Shown piece by piece: positions 24,849-34,555 of a stretch of 64,000 nt of DNA (within the stretch, counting starts at the first letter, position 1; each line of letters opens with the position of its first letter). This stretch comes from Pinisolibacter aquiterrae (GTDB lineage: Bacteria > Pseudomonadota > Alphaproteobacteria > Rhizobiales > Ancalomicrobiaceae), in assembly GCF_019160155.1 (NCBI RefSeq), contig NZ_JAFNIH010000041.1, positions 62,001 to 126,000 on the forward strand. The letters are read 5' to 3'. The translations under genes were made by a program, and so were the position numbers. The notes beneath the pieces are model-generated. The model was given only the letters and a program-made list of their open reading frames with translations. It made no database searches and was not told the origin of the DNA.

Positions 24849-26102
24849 ATGCGCTATTCGCTCCTCAACGTGATCGTCAACGGACTGACGGGCAACCGCT
24901 TCACCGGCCCCGCCTGGCGCGACGCCGCCCCGAAACCGGCCTACGACGTGGTGATCGTCGGCGGCGGCGGCCACGGCCTCGCCACCGCCTATTACCTCGC
25001 CAAGGAACACGGCATCCGCAACGTCGCCGTGCTGGAAAAGGGTTGGATCGGCTCCGGCAACGCCGGCCGCAACACCACCATCTTCCGCTCCAACTATCTG
25101 CTTCCCGGCAACCAGCCCTTCTACGAATGGTCGGTGAAGCTGTGGGAAGGGCTCGAACAGGAGCTGAACTACAACGTGATGGCGTCGCAGCGCGGCATCG
25201 TGAACCTGATCCATTCCGACGCCCAGCGCGACGCCTATGTCCGGCGCGGCAACGCCATGCGGCTCTCCGGGGCGGATGCCGAACTGCTCGATCGCGAGCA
25301 GGTCCGCGCCATGATGCCCTTCCTCGATTTCGACAATGCCCGCTTCCCGATCAAGGGGGGCCTGATGCAGGCCCGCGCCGGCACCGCCCGTCACGACGCG
25401 GTGGTCTGGGGCTATGCCCGTGGCGCCGACGCCCTCGGCGTCGACATCATCCAGAATTGCGAGGTCCGGGGCTTCACCCGCGACGCCGCCGGCCGCGTCA
25501 CCGGCGTCGAGACGACGCGCGGCACGATCGGCGCGAAGAAGGTGGCGCTCGCCGTCGCCGGCTCCTCGTCGCGGCTGGCCGCCAAGCTCGATCTCCGCCT
25601 GCCGATCGAGAGCCAGGTGCTCCAGGCCTTCGTGTCGGAGGCGATCAAGCCGCTGGTGCCGGGCGTCGTCACCTTCGGCGCGGGGCATTTCTACATCTCC
25701 CAGTCCGACAAGGGCGGCCTCGTCTTCGGCGGCGACCTCGACGGCTACAATTCCTACGCCCAGCGCGGCAATCTGCCGGTGATCGAGGACGTCTGCGAGG
25801 GCGGCATGGCGGTGATGCCGCTGATCGGCCGCCTCAAGCTGCTGCGCCAATGGGGCGGACTCTGCGACATGTCGATGGACGGCTCGCCGATCATCGACGT
25901 CGGCCCGCTGCCCGGCCTCTATCTCAACACCGGCTGGAGCTACGGCGGCTTCAAGGCGACCCCGGCCTCCGGCTGGTGCTTCGCCCACACCATCGCCCGC
26001 GACGAGGCCCATCCGCTGTCGGCCGCCATGCGGCTCGATCGCTTCGCGACCGGATACGTGATCGACGAGAAGGGGGTCGGCGCTCAGCCGAATCTGCACT
26101 GA
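24849..26102 (+). CDS. soxB: Sarcosine oxidase beta subunit / N-methylglutamate dehydrogenase subunit A
   Basis: A 417-residue FAD-dependent amine oxidoreductase. The dinucleotide motif VIVGGGGHGLATAYYLA (36-52) binds FAD. His182 in TARHDAVVWGYARGA corresponds to the region where FMN is covalently held in heterotetrameric sarcosine oxidases. It oxidises a secondary N-methyl amine (sarcosine or N-methylglutamate). First gene of a four-gene operon: its stop overlaps the soxD start (TGATG). MgdA of the N-methylglutamate pathway is homologous, so substrate is inferred from context. Confidence 0.93.
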   Translation: MRYSLLNVIVNGLTGNRFTGPAWRDAAPKPAYDVVIVGGGGHGLATAYYLAKEHGIRNVAVLEKGWIGSGNAGRNTTIFRSNYLLPGNQPFYEWSVKLWEGLEQELNYNVMASQRGIVNLIHSDAQRDAYVRRGNAMRLSGADAELLDREQVRAMMPFLDFDNARFPIKGGLMQARAGTARHDAVVWGYARGADALGVDIIQNCEVRGFTRDAAGRVTGVETTRGTIGAKKVALAVAGSSSRLAAKLDLRLPIESQVLQAFVSEAIKPLVPGVVTFGAGHFYISQSDKGGLVFGGDLDGYNSYAQRGNLPVIEDVCEGGMAVMPLIGRLKLLRQWGGLCDMSMDGSPIIDVGPLPGLYLNTGWSYGGFKATPASGWCFAHTIARDEAHPLSAAMRLDRFATGYVIDEKGVGAQPNLH

Positions 26103-26389
26103 TGAGGATCGACTGCCCCTATTGCGGCTCCCGCGACGCCCACGAATTCGCCTATCTCGGCGACGCCACCCTCACGCGCCCCGACCCGGCGGCGCCGAAC
26201 GCCGCCGAGGCGTTCCACGACTGGGTCTATCTGCGCGACAATCCGGCCGGCCCCCATTCCGAGCTCTGGTATCACGCGAGCGGCTGCCGCCGCTGGGTGG
26301 TGGTGGCGCGCGACACCCTGACCCACGCGGTCGGCCCGACCCGTTTCGCCTGCGCCGCCGCCGAGCCCCGTGAAGGAGACGCCCGATGA
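26102..26389 (+). CDS. soxD: Sarcosine oxidase delta subunit / N-methylglutamate dehydrogenase subunit B
   Basis: A 95-residue zinc-binding small subunit. CPYCG near the N-terminus (Cys5, Cys8) and His/Cys in WYHASGCRRWV supply the zinc site of the family. It starts in the overlapping TGATG at the end of soxB and overlaps soxA by 4 nt, so the three are translationally coupled. It is a structural part of the heterotetramer and has no active site of its own. MgdB is the equivalent in N-methylglutamate dehydrogenase. Confidence 0.93.
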   Translation: MRIDCPYCGSRDAHEFAYLGDATLTRPDPAAPNAAEAFHDWVYLRDNPAGPHSELWYHASGCRRWVVVARDTLTHAVGPTRFACAAAEPREGDAR

Positions 26390-29349
26390 GCCGCCTCGCC
26401 CGGGGTGGTCTGATCGACCGCGCCCGCCCCTTCGCCTTCACCTTCGACGGCCGCCCCTACCAGGGCTTTCAGGGCGACACGCTCGCCTCGGCGCTCCTCG
26501 CGAGCGACGTGAGGCTCGTCGGCCGGTCCTTCAAATATCATCGCCCGCGCGGCATCGTCGGCTGCGGCACCGAGGAGCCCAACGCGCTGGTCGAACTGCG
26601 CACCGGCGCCCGGCGCGAGCCCAACGCCAAGGCGACCACGGTCGAGCTCTTCGACGGGCTCGACGCGCGGAGCCAGAACGCCTGGCCCTCGCTCGCCTTC
26701 GACGCGATGGCGGTCAACGGCCTGCTCTCGCCCTTCTTCGGCGCCGCCTTCTACTACAAGACCTTCATGTGGCCGAAGGCGGCCTGGGAGAAGCTCTACG
26801 AGCCGATGATCCGCCGCGCCGCCGGTCTCGGCCGCACCGCCGAGGCCCCCGACCCCGACGCCTACGACAAGGCCCATGCCTTCTGCGATCTCCTGGTGAT
26901 CGGCTCCGGTCCGTCGGGCCTGACGGCGGCGCTGACGGCCGCGCGCTCCGGCGCCCGCGTGATCCTGGCGGAAGAGGATTTCCGCTTCGGCGGACGGCTC
27001 CTGAGCGAGAGGACCGCGATCGATGGGGCCGCGCCGCTCGCCTTCGTCGATCGCGTGCTCGCCGAACTGGCGAGCCTTCCCAATGTGCGCCTGATGAGCC
27101 GCACGAGCCTCTTCGGCGTCTATGACGGCGGCACCTATGGCGCGCTCGAGCGCCTCGCCGATCACCTTCCCGTCCCCGCGCCCTTCCAGCCGCGCCAGCG
27201 CCTGTGGAAGATCGTCGCGAAACGCGCGGTGCTCGCCGCCGGCGCCCTCGATCGGCCGATCGTCTTCGGCGGCAACGACCGCCCCGGCGTCATGCTGGCG
27301 CAGGCCGTCGAGACCTTCGTCGCCCGTCACGCGGTCGCGCCGGCGAAGACCATGGCCGTCTTCGCCAACAACGACGCCGCCTGGACGACCGCCTTCGCCG
27401 CCCATGACGCCGGCCAGAACGTCGCCGCGCTGATCGACACCCGCCGCGACGTCGCTCCCGGTCTCCTGGCCGGCGCGAAGGCGCGCGGCCTGCGGACCCT
27501 CCTCGGCGGCGAGGTGATCGCCACCAAGGGCAAGACCCTCACGTCCATCGAGGTCGCCGTCGGCGGCAAGGTCGAGCGCATCGCCGTCGACGGGCTCGCC
27601 ATGTCCGGCGGCTTCTCGCCCGCCGTCCATCTCACATGCCACCACGGCGGCCGCCCGGTGTGGAACGACGCCCTCGCCGCCTTCGTGCCCGGCAACTGCC
27701 CGCCCGGGCTCACCGTCGCCGGCGCGGCGGCGGGAGCCTATGCGCTCTCCGCCTGTCTCGAGACCGGCGCCGCCGAAGGCGCCAAGGCCGCCGCCGATCT
27801 CGGCTTCGCCGTCCCCGCCGTCGACGTGCCGAAAGCGGAGGATGCCCCGACGGCCCTCGCGGCCTTCTGGTATGTCGAGGGCTCGAAGGGCATGGCTTTC
27901 GTCGACTTCCAGAACGACGTCGCCGCCAAGGACGTGAAACTGGCGGCCAAGGAAGGCTTCACCTCGGTCGAGCACCTGAAGCGCTACACCACGCTCGGCA
28001 TGGCGACCGACCAGGGCAAGCTCGCCAACGTCCCCGGCCTCGCCATCCTGGCCAAGGTCACCGGCCGCACCATTGCCGAGACCGGCACGACGCTCTTCCG
28101 CCCGCCGTGGTCGCCGGTGACGCTCGCCGCCTTCGCCGGCCATCATCGCGGGCAGGACTTCCGCCCGGCGCGGATCACGCCGACCCATGCCCTCGCCGAG
28201 GAGCTCGGCGCCGTCTTCGTCGAGGCCGGCCCCTGGCTGCGCGCCTCCTATTTCCCGAAGGCCGGCGAGACCGATTGGCGCGCGACCGTCGCCCGCGAGG
28301 TCGCGGCGGTGCGCGAGGGCGTCGGCCTGATCGACGTCTCCACCTTCGGCAAGATCGAGCTCTGCGGCCCCGACGTCGGCCTCCTGCTCGACCGGGTCTA
28401 TGCCAACACCTTCTCCACGCTCGCCGTCGGCAAGGCGCGCTACGGCGTCATGTGCCGCGAGGACGGCATGGTGATGGACGACGGCACCACGGCGCGGCTC
28501 GGCCCGGATCGCTGGATCATGACCACCACGACGGCGAACGCGGCCAAGGTCCACCAGCATCTCGAATTCTGCCTCCAGGTTCTGTGGCCGGATCTCGACG
28601 TGGTCACCGCCTCGGTCTCCGAGCGCTGGGCGCAGATCTCGATCTCCGGCCCCAAGGCGCGCGACACCCTCGCCCGCGTCCTCGACGAGGACGCCGTGAT
28701 CGCGCCCGAGGCCTTCCCCTACATGGGGGCGGTCGAGACCTCGGTCCTGGGTGGGGTGACGGCGCGCCTCTTCCGGCTTTCCTTCGCCGGCGAACTGGGC
28801 TGGGAGATCGCGGTTCCCGCCGATCGCGGCGAGGCGCTCGCCCGCGCCCTTCTCGCCGCCGGTGCCGAGTTCGGCATCACCCCCTATGGGCTCGAGGCGC
28901 TCGCGGTGATGCGCATCGAGAAGGGCCACGTCTCCGGCCCCGAACTGAACGGCCAGACCACCATTGCCGATCTCGGCATGGGCCGCATGGCCTCGACCAA
29001 GAAGGATTGGATCGGCCGCGTCATGGCGGGCCGCCCCGGCCTCGTCGATCCGAACCGCCCCGGCTTCGTCGGCTTCCGCCCCGTGGATCGGTCGCAGCGG
29101 CTTTCCGCCGGCGCCCATCTCCTGGAACAGGGCGCGGCGGCGGCGACGGCGAACGATCGCGGCTGGATCTCCTCGGCCACCTGGTCGCCGACGCTCGGTC
29201 ACGCCATCGGCCTCGGCTTCCTCGCCGGCGGCGCCGCGCGCATCGGCGAGGTGGTCCGCGCCTGGGACGGGTTGCGCGGCACCGACGTCGCGGTCGAGGT
29301 CTGCGCCCCGGCCTTCTACGATCCGGAAGGAGTGCGTCTGCGTGGCTGA
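26386..29349 (+). CDS. soxA: Sarcosine oxidase alpha subunit / N-methylglutamate dehydrogenase subunit C
   Basis: A 987-residue subunit. Residues ~1-100 have the ferredoxin-like fold of the family (KYHRPRGIVGCGTEEPNALV). A dinucleotide-binding domain follows (LVIGSGPSGLTAALTAARSG) that holds NAD+. The last ~390 residues are a GcvT (aminomethyltransferase) domain that binds tetrahydrofolate and captures the released methyl carbon as 5,10-methylene-THF (ending near GLGFLAGG). It overlaps soxD by 4 nt and soxG by 8 nt. PurU in the same region deals with the downstream formyl-THF. MgdC is the N-methylglutamate equivalent. Confidence 0.95.
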   Translation: MSRLARGGLIDRARPFAFTFDGRPYQGFQGDTLASALLASDVRLVGRSFKYHRPRGIVGCGTEEPNALVELRTGARREPNAKATTVELFDGLDARSQNAWPSLAFDAMAVNGLLSPFFGAAFYYKTFMWPKAAWEKLYEPMIRRAAGLGRTAEAPDPDAYDKAHAFCDLLVIGSGPSGLTAALTAARSGARVILAEEDFRFGGRLLSERTAIDGAAPLAFVDRVLAELASLPNVRLMSRTSLFGVYDGGTYGALERLADHLPVPAPFQPRQRLWKIVAKRAVLAAGALDRPIVFGGNDRPGVMLAQAVETFVARHAVAPAKTMAVFANNDAAWTTAFAAHDAGQNVAALIDTRRDVAPGLLAGAKARGLRTLLGGEVIATKGKTLTSIEVAVGGKVERIAVDGLAMSGGFSPAVHLTCHHGGRPVWNDALAAFVPGNCPPGLTVAGAAAGAYALSACLETGAAEGAKAAADLGFAVPAVDVPKAEDAPTALAAFWYVEGSKGMAFVDFQNDVAAKDVKLAAKEGFTSVEHLKRYTTLGMATDQGKLANVPGLAILAKVTGRTIAETGTTLFRPPWSPVTLAAFAGHHRGQDFRPARITPTHALAEELGAVFVEAGPWLRASYFPKAGETDWRATVAREVAAVREGVGLIDVSTFGKIELCGPDVGLLLDRVYANTFSTLAVGKARYGVMCREDGMVMDDGTTARLGPDRWIMTTTTANAAKVHQHLEFCLQVLWPDLDVVTASVSERWAQISISGPKARDTLARVLDEDAVIAPEAFPYMGAVETSVLGGVTARLFRLSFAGELGWEIAVPADRGEALARALLAAGAEFGITPYGLEALAVMRIEKGHVSGPELNGQTTIADLGMGRMASTKKDWIGRVMAGRPGLVDPNRPGFVGFRPVDRSQRLSAGAHLLEQGAAAATANDRGWISSATWSPTLGHAIGLGFLAGGAARIGEVVRAWDGLRGTDVAVEVCAPAFYDPEGVRLRG

Positions 29350-29938
29350 TCTCTTCGCTCACCTCCCCGCCTCGAAAGCTCCGGCGCCCGGCCGTCACGG
29401 CGCCCCCATCGATCCGCCCGGCGTCACCATCGCCACGCAGGACGTCGCCGTCGTCACGGTGATCGCCCGGCCCGGTCGCGCCGAGGCGGCGATCGCCGGC
29501 CTCGCCGCCCGTTTCGGCGCGGCGCCGCGCGACGCCGCCGTCCTGACCCGGACGGAGACGGTCGACTTCGTCGGCATCGCCCCCGGCCGGTGGACGGCGC
29601 TCGCCGCCGAGCCGTCCGCGACCCTGGTCGCGGCGCTCGAGGACGCGCTCGGCGAGACGGGATACGTCGTCGATCAGTCCGGCGGTCAGGTCGTGCTCGC
29701 CCTCGACGGCCCCGCCGTTCCCGACCTCCTGACGAAGCTGGTGGCGATCGATCTCGATCCCGTCGCGGCGCCCCTCGACGCCGCGCCGACCACCGTGCTC
29801 GCCCATGTCGGGGCGACGCTCCTGCCGGGGGGGACGGCGTCCGCGTGGCGCCTGATCGTCGGCCGGTCCTACCTCGCGGCGGCCCTGCGCCTCCTCGTCG
29901 CCTCGGCCGCCGAGAGGGGGTGCGAACTGCGCGTGTGA
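29342..29938 (+). CDS. soxG: Sarcosine oxidase gamma subunit / N-methylglutamate dehydrogenase subunit D
   Basis: A 198-residue subunit starting from a GTG (29342) that overlaps the soxA stop by 8 nt; a purine-rich GGAAGGAG lies about 8 nt before it inside soxA. The C-terminal half has the SoxG fold (LLPGGTASAWRLIVGRSYLAAALRLL). It packs against the GcvT part of the alpha subunit. It closes the soxBDAG operon. No terminator is obvious in the 168 nt before the RND adaptor gene. Confidence 0.9.
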   Translation: MADLFAHLPASKAPAPGRHGAPIDPPGVTIATQDVAVVTVIARPGRAEAAIAGLAARFGAAPRDAAVLTRTETVDFVGIAPGRWTALAAEPSATLVAALEDALGETGYVVDQSGGQVVLALDGPAVPDLLTKLVAIDLDPVAAPLDAAPTTVLAHVGATLLPGGTASAWRLIVGRSYLAAALRLLVASAAERGCELRV

Positions 29939-30072
29939 CGGCGGATCGCGGCGGTTTCGATGCGCCGCCGCAACGCCGGACAAAACTTACGAAGTCGTGA
30001 TCGAACCGTCATGTACTTCGCCGGGCTCCGACCCTATGAGGGACGTACGGCACGCCTCTGGGTCGGGGGCGC

Positions 30073-30090
30073 GTCCGACCTTCGTCGGAC
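30073..30090 (+). other. Short perfect hairpin in the leader of the RND adaptor gene
   Basis: GTCCGAC (30073-30079), CTTC, GTCGGAC (30084-30090), ending 16 nt before the ATG. It could hide the ribosome site or be a small operator. No local regulator gene is available to pair with it. Confidence 0.3.
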
Positions 30091-30106
30091 CCTCGGAGAC
30101 GCCTCG

Positions 30107-31309
30107 ATGTCCCTGGACCTGTTCGTTCGCCCGCGTCGTGGCGTTCGGATCGCTCGTGCCTGTGCCCTTCTCGCCGCCGTCTGGGCCGTCTTTCCACCGA
30201 CCTTCGTGGCCTACGCGGCCGAGCCGGCCAAGCCCGCCGCCGAGGCTGCGAAGCCCGAGGCTCCGAAGCGTCCGGCGGCGCCGGTGCGCGTCGTCGCGGC
30301 GCGCGCCGCCGACGTGCCGGTGGTGCTCGATCTGGTCGGCACCACGCAGGCCGTCGCCTCGATCCCGGTCAAGACCCGCGTCGACAGCCAGATCGAGAGT
30401 GTCGGCGTCGCCGAGGGCGACCGGGTCGAGGCCGGGCAGGTGGTGTTCACCCTCGACAGCCGCGCCATCCGCGCCCAAGCCGCCCAGGCCCGCGCCGTGC
30501 TCGCCCGCGATCGCGCCCAACTGGCGCTGGTCCAGTCGGACCTCGAACGCACCGAGCAACTGGTCGCCAGCCGCACCAAGTCGAACCGCGACCTCGAGTC
30601 GGCCCGCACCCTGGTCGCCGCGCAGGAGGCGACCATCGACGCCGATCAGGCCGCCCTCGACAATCTCGAGGTCCAGGCCTCCTACTGCATCATCCGCAGC
30701 CCGATCGCCGGCCGCGTCGGCTCGCTGCCGTTGAAGCCGGGCTCGTCGGTGCGCGCCGCCGATTCCACCGTGCTCGCCACCATCAATCAGCTCGACCCGA
30801 TCCATGTCGCGGTGGCGGTGCCCCAGGCCATGGTCGGCCGTCTGCGCGCGGCGCTCGGGCGCGGCGAGGTGCCGGTCGAGGTCGGCCTGCCCGGCGGGTC
30901 GGAGCGCGAGCCCCGGGTCGGCCGCGTCGCCTTCATCGAGAACGCCCTCGACGCCACCACCGGCACGCTCGGCGTCAAGGCGCTGGTCCCGAACGCCGAC
31001 GAACGGCTGCTGCCGGGCGAATTCGTCCATGTTCGTCTGCGCCTGCGCAACGACCCCGGCGCGCTGGTCGTCCCGGCCGGTGCGGTGCAGATCGGCCAGA
31101 AGGGCGCCTATGTCTGGGTGATCGGCGAGAAGGGCACGGCCGAGGTCCGCCCGATCGTCGTCGACCGCACCGTCGACGGCGCGAGCGCGGTGAGCAAGGG
31201 CCTCGCCGCCGGAGATCGGGTCGTCACCGAGGGACAATTGCGGCTGGCGCCCGGGGCGACGGTCGAGATCCTCGCCGACGCGCCGGCCGGCCCCAAGTCG
31301 GGGTCGTGA
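30107..31309 (+). CDS. RND efflux periplasmic adaptor subunit
   Basis: A 400-residue membrane-fusion protein of the AcrA/MdtA type. The signal sequence is ~1-40 (ALLAAVWAVFPPTFVAYAAE). Then come the lipoyl half-motifs, an alpha-hairpin (~120-200, rich in Ala/Arg/Gln) and beta-barrel domains. It links the inner-membrane RND pump to an outer-membrane channel, which is not encoded here. The ATG at 30107 gives a proper signal peptide; longer frames do not. Its stop overlaps the GTG alternative start of the pump gene. Confidence 0.93.
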   Translation: MSLDLFVRPRRGVRIARACALLAAVWAVFPPTFVAYAAEPAKPAAEAAKPEAPKRPAAPVRVVAARAADVPVVLDLVGTTQAVASIPVKTRVDSQIESVGVAEGDRVEAGQVVFTLDSRAIRAQAAQARAVLARDRAQLALVQSDLERTEQLVASRTKSNRDLESARTLVAAQEATIDADQAALDNLEVQASYCIIRSPIAGRVGSLPLKPGSSVRAADSTVLATINQLDPIHVAVAVPQAMVGRLRAALGRGEVPVEVGLPGGSEREPRVGRVAFIENALDATTGTLGVKALVPNADERLLPGEFVHVRLRLRNDPGALVVPAGAVQIGQKGAYVWVIGEKGTAEVRPIVVDRTVDGASAVSKGLAAGDRVVTEGQLRLAPGATVEILADAPAGPKSGS

Positions 31310-31314
31310 CGCCC

Positions 31315-34300
31315 ATGTCGATCTCGGCTCCGTTCATTCGCCGGCCGGTCGCCACCATCCTGGTGATGGTCGCCTTCCTCGCCGCCGGCCTCTTCGGCTA
31401 TCGCCAATTGCCGGTCGCCGCCGTGCCGCGCGTCGATTTCCCCACCATCTCGGTGACGGCGAAACTGCCCGGCGCCAGCCCCGAGACCATGGCGAGTTCG
31501 GTCGCCTCGGTGCTGGAGCGCCAGTTCTCCGGCATCGCCGGCCTCTCGGCCATGTCCTCGACCTCGGTCACCGGCTCGTCCAACGTGACGCTCCAGTTCG
31601 ATCTCGGCCGCGACATCGACGGCGCCGCCCTCGACGTCCAGGCGGCGATCGGCGCCGCCCAGCGCCAGCTGCCGGGCGAGATGAGCGAACCGCCGAGCTT
31701 CCGAAAGGTCAACCCGGCCGACCAGCCGATCCTGTTCCTGGCGTTGAAGTCCGATCTCCTGAGGCTCTCCGACGTCGACGACTACGCCGAGACCACCATC
31801 GCCCAGCGCCTCTCGACGCTGCCCGGCGTCGCCCAGGTCAACGTCTACGGCGCCCAGAAATACGCGGTGCGCATCAAGGCCGACCTCGACGCGCTCGCCT
31901 CGCGCGGCCTCACCGTCGACGACCTCAAGACGGCGGTCGCCAGCGCCAACACCAATTCGCCGGTCGGCGCCCTGACCGGCCCCGACCGCACCGTGACGCT
32001 CGCCGCGACCGGCCCGATCGATCGCGCGGCGGGCTATATGCCACTGATCGTCTCCTGGCAGAACGGCGCCCCCGTCCGCCTCGCCGACGTGGCGGAGGCG
32101 CGCGACAGCGTCGAGAACGACAAGGTCGCCGCCTGGCTCGACGGCACCCGCGCCATCATGCTGGCGATCCAGCGCCAGCCCGACGCCAACACCGTCGAGG
32201 TGGTCGACCGCATCCGGGGCATCCTGCCCAAGCTCACCGCCGACATGCCGCCGGCGATCGACCTCCAGGTGATGCAGGACCGCTCCCAGTCGATCCGCGC
32301 CTCGATCGAGGACGTGGAACTGACGCTGGCGATCTCGATGGCGCTGGTGATCGGCGTCATCTACCTGTTCCTGAAGTCGGCCCGCGCCACCATCATCCCG
32401 ACGCTCGCCCTGCCGGTGTCGTTGATCGGCACATTCGCCGGCATGTACCTGCTCGGCTTCTCTCTCGACAACATCTCGCTGCTGGCGCTGACGCTCGCCG
32501 TCGGCTTCGTCGTCGACGATGCCATCGTCATGCTCGAGAACGTCATGCGTCACGTCGAGATGGGCGAAAAACCGATGCGCGCCGCCTTCCTCGGCTCGGC
32601 CGAGGTCGGCTTCACCATCGTCTCGATGACGCTGTCGCTGGTGGCGGTGTTCATCCCCGTCCTCTTCATGGGCGGCGTGGTCGGGCGCATGTTCTTCGAG
32701 TTCGGCCTCACCATCACCCTGGCGATCCTGATCTCCGGCGTGGTCTCGCTGACCCTGACGCCGATGCTCGCCGCCCGCATCATCGACGAGAACCACCTCC
32801 ACAAGCGTCCGAACTTCGTCGTCCGCGCCTTCGACGCCGTCTTCACCGTGGTGACGCGCTTCTATTCCTGGTCGCTGGATTGGGTTCTCAAGGCCAAATG
32901 GGCGATGCTGGTGGTGCTCCTCGCCACCGTCGCCTGGACCGCGATGCTCTATCGCGACACGCCCAAGGGCTTCTTCCCGCAGGAGGACACCGGCCTCCTC
33001 ACCGGCTCGACCCAGGGTCCCGACGACGTCTCCTTCACCGCCATGGCCGAGCGCCAGAAGGCGGTCGCCGCCATCGTCGCCGCCGATCCCGACGTCGTCA
33101 GCGTGATGTCGACCGTCGGCGCCGGTTCCGCCAGCGCCAACCAGAGTTCGGGCCGCATGTTCGTCCAGCTGAAGGCGAAGCCCGAGCGCAAGTCCTCCTC
33201 GAACGAGGTGATCGCGCGGCTGCGTCGGGCGACCGCCAAGGTGCCGGGCATCAACGCCTTCTTCCAGAACGTCCAGAACATCAACATCGGCACGACCTTC
33301 AGCCGTGCCCAGTGGCAGTACACCGTCCAGGCGACCGACTTCCAGGAACTGCGCGAGATCGCCCCGAGGCTCGAACAGGGCATCCGCCGCATCCCCGGCG
33401 TGGTCGACGTCTCCTCCGATCTCCAGGTGCGCGGCCGGCAAGCGATCGTCGACATCGACCGTGATCGTGCCGCCCGGCTCGGCCTCACCGTCGATCAGCT
33501 GCGCTCGCGCCTCTATTCGGCCTATGGTTCGCGCGTCGTCTCGACCATCTTCACCGACACGGCCGCCTATTCGGTGATCCTGGAGGCGGGCGAGGACTTC
33601 ACCACCAGTCCCGACCTGCTGCGCCGGCTCACCATCCGCACGCCCTCGGGCATGACGGTGCCGCTCGACGCGGTGGCGAGTGTGCGCGAGGCCCCGGCGC
33701 CGACGTTGGTGACCCACAAGGGTCAGCTGCCGGCGGTGACGATCTCCTTCAACCTCCAGCCGGGCACGGCGCTCTCCCAGGCCGTCGAGGCGATCCAGGG
33801 CATCGAGCACGACGTCGGTCTGCCGGCGACCGTCCAGACCGGCTTTTCCGGCACGGCGCAGGTGTTCCAGGACGCCGTCGCCGGTCAGGGCATGCTGATC
33901 TTCGCGGCGGTGCTGGTGATCTACATCGTGCTCGGCATCCTCTACGAGAGCTTCGTCCATCCGCTCACCATCCTCTCCGGCCTGCCGGCGGCGGGTATCG
34001 GCGCGCTCCTGACGCTCCAGTTCTTCAAGCTCGACCTCTCGGTGATCGCCATGATCGGCATCGTCATGCTGATCGGCATCGTCAAGAAGAACGCCATCAT
34101 GATCGTCGACTTCGCGGTCGAACGCCGCGCCTCCGGCCTCTCGGCGGTGGAGGCGGTGCACGAGGCCTGTCTCCTGCGCTTCCGGCCGATCATGATGACC
34201 TCGCTCGCGGCGATCCTCGGCACCCTGCCGATCGCGCTCGGCATCGGCGCCGGCGCCGAGCTGCGCCAGCCGCTCGGCCTCGCGGTGGTCGGCGGTCTGG

Positions 34301-34413
34301 TGGTGTCGCAGATCCTCACCCTCTACATGACCCCGGTGGTCTATCTGCTGCTCGATCCGCTGACCCGGTCGCGGCGGGTCCATCTCGACGAGGCCGATCC
34401 CGAGGCGGCGTGA
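31315..34413 (+). CDS. RND efflux transporter permease
   Basis: A 1032-residue proton-driven inner-membrane pump of the HAE1 (MdtB/MdtC-like) group. The start MSISAPFIRRPVATILVMVA is the classic first helix; a GTG nine bases upstream (31306), overlapping the adaptor stop, is also possible. Helix 4 carries the proton-relay aspartates in VGFVVDDAIVMLEN. The two porter loops and the second half (MIGIVMLIGIVKKNAIMIVDFA) are intact. It exports hydrophobic or amphipathic compounds; the substrate is not predictable. It is an operon with the adaptor, without a TolC gene. Confidence 0.95.
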   Translation: MSISAPFIRRPVATILVMVAFLAAGLFGYRQLPVAAVPRVDFPTISVTAKLPGASPETMASSVASVLERQFSGIAGLSAMSSTSVTGSSNVTLQFDLGRDIDGAALDVQAAIGAAQRQLPGEMSEPPSFRKVNPADQPILFLALKSDLLRLSDVDDYAETTIAQRLSTLPGVAQVNVYGAQKYAVRIKADLDALASRGLTVDDLKTAVASANTNSPVGALTGPDRTVTLAATGPIDRAAGYMPLIVSWQNGAPVRLADVAEARDSVENDKVAAWLDGTRAIMLAIQRQPDANTVEVVDRIRGILPKLTADMPPAIDLQVMQDRSQSIRASIEDVELTLAISMALVIGVIYLFLKSARATIIPTLALPVSLIGTFAGMYLLGFSLDNISLLALTLAVGFVVDDAIVMLENVMRHVEMGEKPMRAAFLGSAEVGFTIVSMTLSLVAVFIPVLFMGGVVGRMFFEFGLTITLAILISGVVSLTLTPMLAARIIDENHLHKRPNFVVRAFDAVFTVVTRFYSWSLDWVLKAKWAMLVVLLATVAWTAMLYRDTPKGFFPQEDTGLLTGSTQGPDDVSFTAMAERQKAVAAIVAADPDVVSVMSTVGAGSASANQSSGRMFVQLKAKPERKSSSNEVIARLRRATAKVPGINAFFQNVQNINIGTTFSRAQWQYTVQATDFQELREIAPRLEQGIRRIPGVVDVSSDLQVRGRQAIVDIDRDRAARLGLTVDQLRSRLYSAYGSRVVSTIFTDTAAYSVILEAGEDFTTSPDLLRRLTIRTPSGMTVPLDAVASVREAPAPTLVTHKGQLPAVTISFNLQPGTALSQAVEAIQGIEHDVGLPATVQTGFSGTAQVFQDAVAGQGMLIFAAVLVIYIVLGILYESFVHPLTILSGLPAAGIGALLTLQFFKLDLSVIAMIGIVMLIGIVKKNAIMIVDFAVERRASGLSAVEAVHEACLLRFRPIMMTSLAAILGTLPIALGIGAGAELRQPLGLAVVGGLVVSQILTLYMTPVVYLLLDPLTRSRRVHLDEADPEAA

Positions 34414-34555
34414 GGCGGGTCGCGAAGGACGACCGAGGGCCGAGACCGCGCGTCCGTGTTTCGGCCCATGGGAAGACGCCGCCGACGTGCTTAAATTCGA
34501 GACGGCGTCGCCGCGATGGGCGTGGTCGCACGCCGGCCCGATGACGAGGCGCGCC

